From contig DDXG01000096.1 of the NCBI GenBank assembly GCA_002347125.1, positions 6,038-12,846 on the forward strand: a stretch of DNA of 6,809 bases. The letters run 5' to 3'. A program made the translations under genes and the position numbers. This DNA comes from Phycisphaerales bacterium UBA2266 (lineage in GTDB: Bacteria; Planctomycetota; Phycisphaerae; Sedimentisphaerales; Anaerobacaceae). Under the pieces are notes generated by a model. It did no database searches. It saw nothing but the letters and a program-made list of their open reading frames with translations, and was not told the DNA's origin. Below are positions 1-5,707 of this stretch, one piece after another. Within the stretch, counting starts at the first letter, position 1; every line of letters starts with the position of its first letter.

Positions 1-330
1 GGCCGCCACAAACGCCCACAGTTGATAGAAGACCCAGGGGCTCGTCAGGATCAGACCGGCGATGGTGGACACCTTGAAATAGGCGGTGATCCCGTCGGTC
101 GGGCCCAGTGTTCCCAGCGGCGGCGGGGGCGGCTCGATACTCCTGTAGGGCGCCTGAATCACAGCGAATATCCAGCGCCCGAAGATCATCGCCAGGATCA
201 CCCCAATCGCCAGGCCAAAGAGCGCCAGCAGGATGCGCGCGCGCAGCTCCTCCAGGTGGTCGCCCAGACTCATCGTGGTGTCAATGATGTCCGGCTTCGG
301 TTTCTTGGGCTCTTTCTTCTTACCGGCCAT
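1..330 (-). CDS. tatC: Sec-independent protein translocase TatC, N-terminal part (3' end outside window)
   Basis: TatC is the polytopic inner-membrane receptor of the twin-arginine translocase; it binds the SRR signal of folded cargo and recruits TatA. The 110 visible codons start at ATG 328-330, with an in-frame TGA at 340-342 just upstream that excludes a longer start. After a Lys/Pro-rich cytoplasmic tail of about 19 residues comes the family N-terminal motif DHLEELRAR (residues 24-32), then a hydrophobic first membrane helix (about 33-58). The first periplasmic loop is Pro-rich (about 61-77). The conserved block with YFK (84-86), a second hydrophobic stretch and PWVFYQLWAFV (98-108) matches TatC well. 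The gene begins 33 bp after the tatA stop on the same strand, so the two are probably co-transcribed. No good Shine-Dalgarno precedes the start. The remaining helices lie beyond base 1. Confidence 0.94.
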   Translation of the reverse strand, partial: MAGKKKEPKKPKPDIIDTTMSLGDHLEELRARILLALFGLAIGVILAMIFGRWIFAVIQAPYRSIEPPPPPLGTLGPTDGITAYFKVSTIAGLILTSPWVFYQLWAFVAA

Positions 331-363
331 GGCGTTGCGTCAGATAATCGCCTGCACGACTTC

Positions 364-621
364 TCAGACGTCGTCGATTCCGCCGGCCTTCTTAGCGTCG
401 CTGACCGCGTCATCGCCGGCCTTCTTGACGTCACGCGCCACGTCGTCGACGGGCTCCCTGGCCTCGTTGATGCCCTTCTTGAACTCCGTCAGGCTCTTGC
501 CGACGCTACGGGCGACGTCCGGCAGCCGCTTGCCGAAGATCAGCAGGGCGATAATCAGGATCACGAGCCATTCCCAGTGGCCGGGCATCCAGCCGAGTAT
601 GCAGTCGTTGGTAGTGAGCAT
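364..621 (-). CDS. tatA: Twin-arginine translocase pore subunit TatA (TatA/E type)
   Basis: This 85-aa single-span protein is the TatA component, which oligomerises in the inner membrane to let folded proteins pass. The start at 619-621 is chosen because AAAGGAG lies about 6 nt upstream; the open frame extends 16 codons further but with no such site. Residues 1-16 form a short N-terminus containing WMPGHWEW, followed by a membrane helix (about 17-28) and the hallmark FGKRLPDVARSVG hinge and amphipathic helix (29-41, continuing to about 50 with SLTEFKKG). The acidic/lysine tail contains two 11-residue repeats (59-69 and 70-80). TatB-like features (long tail, early Glu in the membrane helix) are absent. 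The gene lies between the nitrilase and tatC genes; no tatB is visible, as in many minimal TatAC systems. Confidence 0.95.
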   Translation of the reverse strand: MLTTNDCILGWMPGHWEWLVILIIALLIFGKRLPDVARSVGKSLTEFKKGINEAREPVDDVARDVKKAGDDAVSDAKKAGGIDDV

Positions 622-643
622 GTGTGTCTCCTTTTTCCAAAGC

Positions 644-666
644 GGGCAGGCCTCATCAGGCCGCCC
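644..666 (-). promoter_or_regulatory. Hairpin upstream of the tatA ribosome binding site
   Basis: An 8-bp stem (GGGC plus GGCC, with one bulged base) closes a six-base loop. It lies between the nitrilase stop and the tatA Shine-Dalgarno site. No T-tract follows, so it is not a typical terminator; it could protect the 5' end of a processed tatA mRNA or attenuate read-through. Its role is inferred from position only. Confidence 0.35.
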
Positions 667-718
667 CAACCAGTGCTGTCAGGAATACGATAATCCCATA
701 ATGGCTGTTCCGCCCCTA

Positions 719-1465
719 TCAGGACGGTTCATATTCAACGATTATTACCTCGCGGTCGCGGTCGGCGGCCCGGGCGACGACCCGCCCGGCGGCATCGGCC
801 GCCAGACTCTGGCCGCCGTAGACCCGCCCGGCCCACGGGCCGTGTGTGATCGCCCCCACACAGTTGACGCCGACGGTGAACGCCCCCACCCGCCGGGCGG
901 CATTACAGACAACCCTTTCGAGTTCCCGGCCGTGTCCGGGCCACTTTTCCTCCTCTTCGGCATAGCCGTAGGGAACCACAAGCAGGTCGGGAGCCGACTC
1001 AGCCATGCGGTCCAGGATGGCCTGCTCATGGGTATCGGCGCAGATAAGCACACCGATGCGTCCGAACGGCGTCTCAACCACCTGGACATCCCGCCCGGCA
1101 GTGTATGGCGGGTCCATCAGTTCGGCCAAAAGGTTGATCTTTCGGTGCTTCAGCACGGTCTTGCCCTCGGAATCGAGCACGATGGCCGAGTCATACAGAT
1201 CCGCGCCGGCCTTCTCGGCCAGGCCCAAGCATACATAGATACCGTGCTTTCGGGCGATTTGGGCCAGACGGGCGGTATCGGCGCCTGGAATCGGCTGGGC
1301 CCGCGTGTGCGCGTCGGGATTGACCCATCCGAGAAGCGCCGTCTCCGGCAAAACCGCGATCTGAGCCGCGGCGCCAGCGGCCTCGCCAACGGCCCGCTCA
1401 ATCCGCACGAGATTGCCCTCGCGGTCGCCGTCCAGACACAGAACCTGACAAATGCCTATTTTCAC
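719..1465 (-). CDS. Carbon-nitrogen hydrolase, nitrilase superfamily (amidohydrolase)
   Basis: This 248-aa cytoplasmic enzyme of the nitrilase/omega-amidase superfamily should hydrolyse a non-peptide C-N bond of an amide or carbamoyl substrate; the substrate cannot be read from sequence. The Glu-Lys-Cys triad is visible: E41 in LPETAL, K109 in KHRKINL and C142 in VLICADTHE. Further family features are the N-terminal KIGICQV strand, RVYGGQS (214-220) near the end, and a length close to the usual 250-280 residues. No signal peptide or membrane segment is seen. The start is GTG at 1463-1465; an in-frame TGA lies only two codons upstream, so no longer form is possible. Its Shine-Dalgarno is poor (GAAAG). 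It is the first gene of a probable unit with tatA, which begins 97 bp after its stop. A functional link with Tat export is not established. Confidence 0.93.
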   Translation of the reverse strand: MKIGICQVLCLDGDREGNLVRIERAVGEAAGAAAQIAVLPETALLGWVNPDAHTRAQPIPGADTARLAQIARKHGIYVCLGLAEKAGADLYDSAIVLDSEGKTVLKHRKINLLAELMDPPYTAGRDVQVVETPFGRIGVLICADTHEQAILDRMAESAPDLLVVPYGYAEEEEKWPGHGRELERVVCNAARRVGAFTVGVNCVGAITHGPWAGRVYGGQSLAADAAGRVVARAADRDREVIIVEYEPS

Positions 1466-1472
1466 GGTCTTT

Positions 1473-1556
1473 CACGGGCGCTTGCCACCCGCGCCATACA
1501 GTACTTCACAGGAGTTCTCGGCCACGGTCTGCACGTAGACAAAGGCCGAGCCCGTG
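1473..1556 (-). promoter_or_regulatory. Foldable 5' leader of the nitrilase-tatA-tatC unit
   Basis: The leader between the predicted transcription start (about 1627) and the GTG start contains nested complementary segments. A hairpin at 1517-1550 has a perfect 7-bp stem (GGCCGAG/CTCGGCC), a 3x3 internal loop, a 4-bp GTCT/AGAC stem and a six-base loop. Bases 1551-1556 can pair with 1473-1478, closing a larger domain whose 3' strand ends about 8 nt from the start codon. It could control translation of the nitrilase gene. It matches no riboswitch class I recognise. A GTG-initiated 48-codon frame (1472-1618) also runs through it and stops 6 nt before the nitrilase start, but it has no visible ribosome binding site. 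Confidence 0.35.
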
Positions 1557-1633
1557 CTTGTTGTTCGTGGAATTCTGATCAGTTCCCGCCGCCGTACCCC
1601 GGCAGTGGAGTCGATCACAGAATTGATGGGTGT

Positions 1634-1662
1634 ACTATAACAGCTTCCCGAACCGCTGCCAA
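1634..1662 (-). promoter_or_regulatory. Sigma-70-type promoter for the nitrilase-tatA-tatC unit
   Basis: On the minus strand, TTGGCA (1657-1662) and TATAGT (1634-1639) are separated by exactly 17 bp, each one base from consensus. The predicted start of transcription is near 1627, giving a leader of about 160 nt. It lies immediately downstream of a strong terminator for the same strand, a normal boundary between transcription units. Confidence 0.75.
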
Positions 1663-1674
1663 TACGTTTTTTCC

Positions 1675-1705
1675 AAAAAAAAGGCCGGTCGAGCCGCGAC
1701 CGGCC
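1675..1705 (-). terminator. Strong intrinsic terminator (minus strand)
   Basis: A perfect 9-bp GC-rich stem (GGCCGGTCG with CGACCGGCC, at 1697-1705 and 1683-1691) with a five-base loop is followed on the minus strand by eight T residues (1675-1682). No T-tract exists on the plus-strand side, so it acts on leftward transcription only. It ends whatever is transcribed through 1706-2176, and lies 13 bp upstream of the promoter of the next unit. Confidence 0.93.
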
Positions 1706-2176
1706 GGAGGCGGTACGACGCCGGCGGTGGGCCTTCTGCGCACGCCAGATAGGAATGTTTCTGTGCGGAAGGCCCGGCGCCCAGGCGCCAGACCATCGAA
1801 ACGATCCCACAGGCCCTCACGGCCGGCAAACGTGTCTCGCGGGGGTACTCACGGCTGCACGATGGCGCCCACCATCAGCGGCATCCTGCCCTCGACCGAA
1901 GCCACACCACCCTGTTTGCGACTCGACCCTTGAATGTGTTGGGCATTCCCAGGCAGAGCCGACCCCGGCGGACACTATCATTCCCTGACCGTAGAGCGGT
2001 CTGTTGTAGGTAAGTGCCCGACTCAAAGGCATTTGTTACGCTTTTTCCGCGAGGGAACTCCTGACCGCCGACTTTTTCCCCTGGCATAGCGAAACGCCCG
2101 GCCCATCTCAGGCTACACTTCCCACGGCGGCTGAATAACCAGCCTTATTCGAAAATCAGGCAGCCCGGCGATGTCC
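1706..2176 (-). other. Gene-free 471-bp stretch with serial hairpins; possible structured RNA or long 3' UTR
   Basis: No frame here has a good start, ribosome site or recognisable protein. Read leftward toward the terminator, hairpins can be drawn at 1993-2007 (GACCG/CGGTC), 1940-1951 (TGGG/CCCA around AATG), 1812-1824 (GGCC/GGCC), 1776-1789 (GGCGC/GCGCC) and 1729-1775. The last has an 8-bp plus 5-bp stem with a two-base bulge and a 19-base loop. The run ends directly in the intrinsic terminator. A weak 5-bp hairpin (2129-2144) lies just after the dockerin-gene stop but has no T-tract. No clear promoter was found inside, so a long 3' tail of the dockerin mRNA and an independent small RNA both remain possible. 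It does not show the conserved cores of RNase P RNA, tmRNA or SRP RNA. Confidence 0.4.
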
Positions 2177-3904
2177 TCACGGCGTCGGGGCCAGTCCGTT
2201 GTTCAGCCAGCCTTGGGCCATCACGGCCACGTCCCGGAAATCCACCGCACAGTCGCCGTTGACATCGCCTCGCAAATCCAACCCCTGCGAATTGTAGCAC
2301 ATCTTCGGACAGAGCCGGATGTCGTCAATGTAGAGTATGTCGCGGTCCTGCGAGGGCTGCCCGCTTGATTCTCCGTTGCCTGTCTTAATAGTGATCTCGC
2401 GGATCGCCGACAGCGATACAACGTCATCGGCGAACTCCTGCAGATCGATCACCCATTGCTGCCAGGTCTCGGCCTGGACGGCATGGTCATAGGGGTGCGT
2501 CACATCGTGCGCGTGTCCGGCGCTGTCCACCAACCAAACCGTAATCGCCTGGCGGTAGTTGGCGTCGTCGCCCCGGAACCACAGTGACAACGCCTTGCCC
2601 GAACTCCAGTCCTGCGCCGGAGTGAAGGTCCGCTTCACGGTCGTATAGTAGGGATCCGCCTGGTTCTGGTATTCGAAACGCATGGACTTGCCGCCCGAAT
2701 GCACGTTATTGGCGCCGGTCTCCAGGAAACTGTAGATATACGGGTCCGCTATGTTGTCGGGCCAGGCGGCCTGGATTTCAGAGTCCGAAGCGTATGTCTC
2801 GAAACTGTCGATACTGCGGCATTCCTCCGTCGTAAAGGTCCAGACGTGGCCTTCCACCGTCACATCGCCGGCGCCGGTCTCATCGACACGCCACTGATAG
2901 GTCGTGCCGAGGTCCAGCCTCGGCAGGGCATAGCTGCGGCCGGCCGGGGCCGGCGAGACCTGCACCATGTTCCCGGCCTTGCCGAACCACAGCGTGCGGC
3001 CGCTGGCGAACGCGGCCTCGACCCAGGCCAGGTCGGCGTCGACGCTGACATCGACCGCGCCATCGGCAGGGAACGGATTGACCGCGGCCGGTCCGTTTGA
3101 CAGCGATGCGACCGTATCGAACGTGGTGTGATAGCCGGCCGGCGTCGACCGCTCATTCTGTGCAAATACGCCGCTTAGGCCGCTGAGAATCGGGGCGTCT
3201 CTCACGCCCTCATCTTCCCACGGATCTCTGGCGGCCGTATCGACCATCGTCCCAGTCTTGGCCACCAACGGACCGCCCGGATACTCGTACAGACTGCCCA
3301 TCACGTACACCGGACCCGAACCCACGACGTCGAGCACGGCGTAGAACGAATGGTTGTTGCCGATCCCGGGTACGGGCGTATCGAAGCTCTGCGCCATCAT
3401 GTTCTGCATGTTGACGACCTTCTCGATGTCGATGCTGAGATTCGCCGGTCCACCCTCCCAGTCGATGTGCATGACATAGGTCGCCGTCACTATAACGCCC
3501 GGCACTCCGGTGACCGAACCGTCATCGACGAAGTAACTGGCCCTCGCCCCAAGACCGTGATAGTGGCGATCAGCGTCGCCCACCACGTTGACCACCGCCG
3601 CCACGCGGACATCGGTGAACTGCTCATTGGAGCCGAAGCCAATTCCAAACGCCGAGCCCGTAGCCGGCGGCGGAGTTCCGGCCGAGTTGGTCTCATCCAA
3701 CGACAGGTACTTATTGCCGCCGGGTTCGGTGAGGATGGTATACGTGAAGGTTGGGGAGATGGCGGGGTAACGGAAGAACTGCCAATTCAGATCCGGTGTC
3801 GGGCCATCGAAAGACTCGACCCAACTGGCCTGGGCCGACGGCCCCACCAACAGGGCTATAACGACAGATGACGCAATAAGAACTCTGTGGATTGTGCGAA
3901 CCAT
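2177..3904 (-). CDS. Secreted multidomain protein with concanavalin-like, Ig/FN3-like and jelly-roll-like regions and a C-terminal dockerin
   Basis: This 575-aa exported protein starts at ATG 3902-3904, chosen because AAAGGAGG sits 6 nt upstream and a Sec signal peptide follows at once (basic MVRTIHR, hydrophobic 8-20, cleavage site AQA at 24-26). Regions in order: a beta-rich segment (28-268) resembling concanavalin/LamG-type folds; an Ig/FN3-like module (about 275-360) from NPFPADGAVDVSVDADLAW to TYQWRV and WTFTT; a jelly-roll, carbohydrate-binding-like module (about 362-532) from SFETY to YIDDIRLCP; and a dockerin-type EF-hand (546-567). The EF-hand loop has D547, N549, D551, D555 and D558. 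I see no catalytic motif, so binding or scaffolding of glycans at the cell surface is the best guess. Domain names rest on pattern recognition only. The GH5-like gene lies 237 bp upstream on the same strand. Confidence 0.87.
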   Translation of the reverse strand: MVRTIHRVLIASSVVIALLVGPSAQASWVESFDGPTPDLNWQFFRYPAISPTFTYTILTEPGGNKYLSLDETNSAGTPPPATGSAFGIGFGSNEQFTDVRVAAVVNVVGDADRHYHGLGARASYFVDDGSVTGVPGVIVTATYVMHIDWEGGPANLSIDIEKVVNMQNMMAQSFDTPVPGIGNNHSFYAVLDVVGSGPVYVMGSLYEYPGGPLVAKTGTMVDTAARDPWEDEGVRDAPILSGLSGVFAQNERSTPAGYHTTFDTVASLSNGPAAVNPFPADGAVDVSVDADLAWVEAAFASGRTLWFGKAGNMVQVSPAPAGRSYALPRLDLGTTYQWRVDETGAGDVTVEGHVWTFTTEECRSIDSFETYASDSEIQAAWPDNIADPYIYSFLETGANNVHSGGKSMRFEYQNQADPYYTTVKRTFTPAQDWSSGKALSLWFRGDDANYRQAITVWLVDSAGHAHDVTHPYDHAVQAETWQQWVIDLQEFADDVVSLSAIREITIKTGNGESSGQPSQDRDILYIDDIRLCPKMCYNSQGLDLRGDVNGDCAVDFRDVAVMAQGWLNNGLAPTP

Positions 3905-4059
3905 TCCTATCCTCCTTTGCGGCAGTGGGGTACGGGCGAACCCAATACGGTGCACAACAAACGCTCGGGTCCACGAAGGCCCGGCGTACACGCGTCGATA
4001 TGTCAGAGAACCCGGCGGTAGACGGACTCGTCAGGGTTGTCTGCGCTCAATGATAAGCT

Positions 4060-4089
4060 ATTATGGAACCCTGTCAGACAAAAATGCAA
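4060..4089 (-). promoter_or_regulatory. Probable promoter for the dockerin-protein gene
   Basis: On the minus strand CATAAT (4060-4065; five of six bases match the -10 consensus) lies 18 bp from TTGCAT (4084-4089; a weaker -35). The leader to the ATG at 3904 would be about 150 nt. A 7-bp inverted repeat (AACCCTG at 4067-4073 and CAGGGTT at 4032-4038) brackets the -10 box, and TGTCAGACA (4072-4080) is a small palindrome in the spacer. Either could bind a regulator. Confidence 0.5.
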
Positions 4090-4141
4090 GCAAAATCCCG
4101 GCTCTTGGGGGCAAAAAAGCGGTTCATCCCTCGTCACTGTG

Positions 4142-5191
4142 TCATTTCGCACGCTTCAGCTCTGCCGCGGCGGCGTCCACGAACTTGATTTCTTGCTCAT
4201 CCAACTGCTCGAGAAGGCGCTTCTTCCCCATGTCGAACGACCTTCGGGGCCGCTCATCAGCGGCCGTCCGCTGCCCGCCGTTGTGGAAGCACCAACCGGC
4301 CGCGCCCCCGGCAACCGCACCGCGCAGGTCCGTCAAGAAGTCCTCCGCCTGCGGCGACCAACTGCCGTAGCCCCGGCGGAATGGCTCCTGGTGATGCAAA
4401 GGGGCCGACTTGCCCAGTTTCTCCATCATTGCCAGGGCCTCCTGCGTCCGGGCCTCGGTTTCACTCGGCGAGGCCGCATGACGGGGCCTGTGCGGGCATA
4501 CGAAGTCCACCCCAACCGTTATCAGCACATCGCGAAGGTCGTTTTCGCTCAGGTCGTGCCCCCCAAATGAGGCCGTCACAAGCCGTTGCGGGTCAAGCCG
4601 GCGGACCACATCCCGCAGCCGTCGCAGCTCCTGGCAGTCCACGAACCTCGCATCGCCAACATCCCGCTCGTTCGCCAGGTCCAGATACCAGTTGCGATAT
4701 GGCTTGAGACCCTCGGCCAAGGCTTCCACCGCCCGTCGGTGGGCCTCAAAATCCGCCAGGCCGCCTCCCTTTGTGGTCCCCTGCTGACGATTCAGCGTCA
4801 CATCGACAATCACGCCTCGCCGGTCGCACTCGGCCAGTAACCTCTGGAGCCGCTCCATATACCGGGTCCGGACCGCCCCCGCAGGATCGACCGCCGAGAC
4901 ATCCTCGCCGTAGGCATTCCATGTCGCCCACAGCCGCAGCCAGTTGAATCCCCGCCGCTGGAAGTCATCAAGATCGCTGCGCAGGAATTCCTCCGATGCC
5001 CCCAATCCTCCGTAGTAGCTGAACCCAAGCAGAAAGACGGGCTCCCCGTTGACTGTAAACCGCGTCCCTTCGATACCCAGCACCGTCTTGCCCGCCCCCC
5101 GCGCCGCCTGCACTTCCTGAGCCCACACAACCGGTCCCGAAGCCGCGAGAATCCCGACAACCATCAGTATCACTACCCGCCAATTCGTCAT
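4142..5191 (-). CDS. Secreted clan GH-A glycoside hydrolase, GH5-like (endoglucanase/mannanase type)
   Basis: A 349-aa exported (beta/alpha)8-barrel enzyme that should cleave beta-linked polysaccharide or oligosaccharide by the retaining mechanism; the substrate is unknown. The start at 5189-5191 is chosen because AGGAGG lies 5 nt upstream; five extra in-frame codons precede it. A Sec signal peptide occupies 1-24 (cleavage after VWA). Barrel landmarks appear in the expected order: strand-1 FTVNGEPVFLLGFSYYG (45-61), the conserved Arg in NWLRLW (R86), acid/base Asn-Glu in LDLANERD (N174, E175), CPHRPR (232-237) at the sixth strand, nucleophile E269 in HHQEP, and W300 in GWCFHNGG. It is short, a catalytic module only, with no binding domain or dockerin. 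It lies 98 bp downstream of the small coiled-coil gene and is probably co-transcribed with it. Subfamily is uncertain; another clan GH-A family is possible. Confidence 0.85.
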   Translation of the reverse strand: MTNWRVVILMVVGILAASGPVVWAQEVQAARGAGKTVLGIEGTRFTVNGEPVFLLGFSYYGGLGASEEFLRSDLDDFQRRGFNWLRLWATWNAYGEDVSAVDPAGAVRTRYMERLQRLLAECDRRGVIVDVTLNRQQGTTKGGGLADFEAHRRAVEALAEGLKPYRNWYLDLANERDVGDARFVDCQELRRLRDVVRRLDPQRLVTASFGGHDLSENDLRDVLITVGVDFVCPHRPRHAASPSETEARTQEALAMMEKLGKSAPLHHQEPFRRGYGSWSPQAEDFLTDLRGAVAGGAAGWCFHNGGQRTAADERPRRSFDMGKKRLLEQLDEQEIKFVDAAAAELKRAK

Positions 5192-5244
5192 AAACACCTC
5201 CTGCATCGGATAGAATCACGGCCCCACCAGCCCACATGTGTCCA

Positions 5245-5284
5245 GCATCAAGCACCCGGCATCGAGTACCGAGTGTCCAGCGCC
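5245..5284. repeat. Degenerate tandem repeat, 14-bp period, three units
   Basis: Three 12-base cores start at 5245, 5259 and 5273 (GCATCAAGCACC, GCATCGAGTACC, GTGTCCAGCGCC), spaced exactly 14 bp. Units one and two agree at 10 of 12 positions; unit three keeps the TC.AG..CC skeleton. GTGTCCAGC also occurs at 5238-5246. The repeat lies in the gap between the coiled-coil gene stop and the glycoside hydrolase start. Confidence 0.6.
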
Positions 5285-5289
5285 GGGCC

Positions 5290-5481
5290 TCACCCGATCC
5301 GCCCATCCCTATCGATGTCCCGCTGGAGTATCGCCTCCAGTGTCTTGACGAGTTCTCGCAGCGTATTCTGGGTTGCGGCCAACTGTCCTTCCAGGTATGC
5401 GACACGGTCCTCAATCGAATCGCTCTTGCGTTTCTGCCCATACATCAATCCCGTCTGCACCACTTCCCAAAGCAATCCCAT
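5290..5481 (-). CDS. Small hypothetical coiled-coil protein with a C-terminal partial EF-hand
   Basis: I do not recognise this 63-aa protein, but it looks real. AAGGAG lies 5 nt before the ATG (5479-5481), and a strong promoter sits about 70 bp upstream. Residues 1-15 are amphipathic to hydrophobic (MGLLWEVVQTGLMYG) without a proper signal peptide or long membrane span; 16-25 are charged. Residues about 25-53 read as a heptad coiled coil (VAYLEGQLAATQNTLRELV and on), so oligomerisation is likely. The end, DIDRDGRIG (55-63), fits the first nine positions of an EF-hand calcium loop and then stops, lacking the usual position-12 acid. It is first in line before the GH5-like gene. A role as a membrane-associated small accessory protein is only a guess. 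Confidence 0.75.
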   Translation of the reverse strand: MGLLWEVVQTGLMYGQKRKSDSIEDRVAYLEGQLAATQNTLRELVKTLEAILQRDIDRDGRIG

Positions 5482-5553
5482 GACGACTCCTTATAGACTG
5501 TCAGGCCGGCGGCCGAGGCGGTCGCATCTGACGTCGGCATCTTCTGGCACGCC

Positions 5554-5583
5554 AGTATACACAGCCGGCGCCAAGAAAGTCAA
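5554..5583 (-). promoter_or_regulatory. Leftward promoter for the coiled-coil/glycoside hydrolase genes
   Basis: On the minus strand TTGACT (5578-5583) and TATACT (5554-5559) are 18 bp apart, each one base from the sigma-70 consensus. Transcription would start near 5547, about 66 nt before the coiled-coil ATG. It is back-to-back with a rightward promoter; the two -35 boxes are 28 bp apart. Confidence 0.72.
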
Positions 5584-5611
5584 ACCGCCGACGCAGGGCT
5601 GGTTTTTCGCC

Positions 5612-5640
5612 TTGACACGGCTTGCGCCGATACGTCCAAT
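5612..5640 (+). promoter_or_regulatory. Rightward promoter for the Gfo/Idh/MocA oxidoreductase gene
   Basis: A perfect TTGACA (5612-5617) lies 17 bp before TCCAAT (5635-5640, four of six -10 bases). The predicted start near 5647 leaves a 60-nt leader. The gene's ribosome site AAAGGA is at 5693-5698. Confidence 0.55.
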
Positions 5641-5707
5641 GCCCGCATCGGATCACCGGGTCCGCTTGGCCGCTTCGATTTGAACTATGGTGAAAGGAAT
5701 CGTCGCC

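Noticed and set aside
1472..1810. Minus-strand frame crossing the terminator as a 112-aa gene
   Set aside because: Its first part runs through the intrinsic terminator and the promoter and has no ribosome site. Only the last 48 codons could be transcribed by the mapped promoter; these are mentioned as a possible leader frame.
233..1933. Long open frame on the plus strand
   Set aside because: It runs antisense across tatA, the nitrilase gene, a terminator and a promoter; its translation is low-complexity and Arg/Pro-rich with no family motif. It is a shadow of GC-rich minus-strand genes.
1817..2087. Two overlapping minus-strand frames of about 70 codons in the gene-free stretch
   Set aside because: Neither has a convincing Shine-Dalgarno or coding-like composition, and they overlap each other in different frames.
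2129..2144. Hairpin GGCTG/CAGCC as terminator of the dockerin gene
   Set aside because: The stem is only 5 bp and no T-tract follows it on the minus strand.
4021..4034. Minus-strand CTGACGAGTCCGTC resembling the hammerhead ribozyme core
   Set aside because: The required GAAA strand and a closing stem II are missing downstream, so the match is probably chance.
4113..4118. Six-T tract (minus strand) after the GH5-like gene as a terminator
   Set aside because: No GC-rich stem precedes it on the minus strand.
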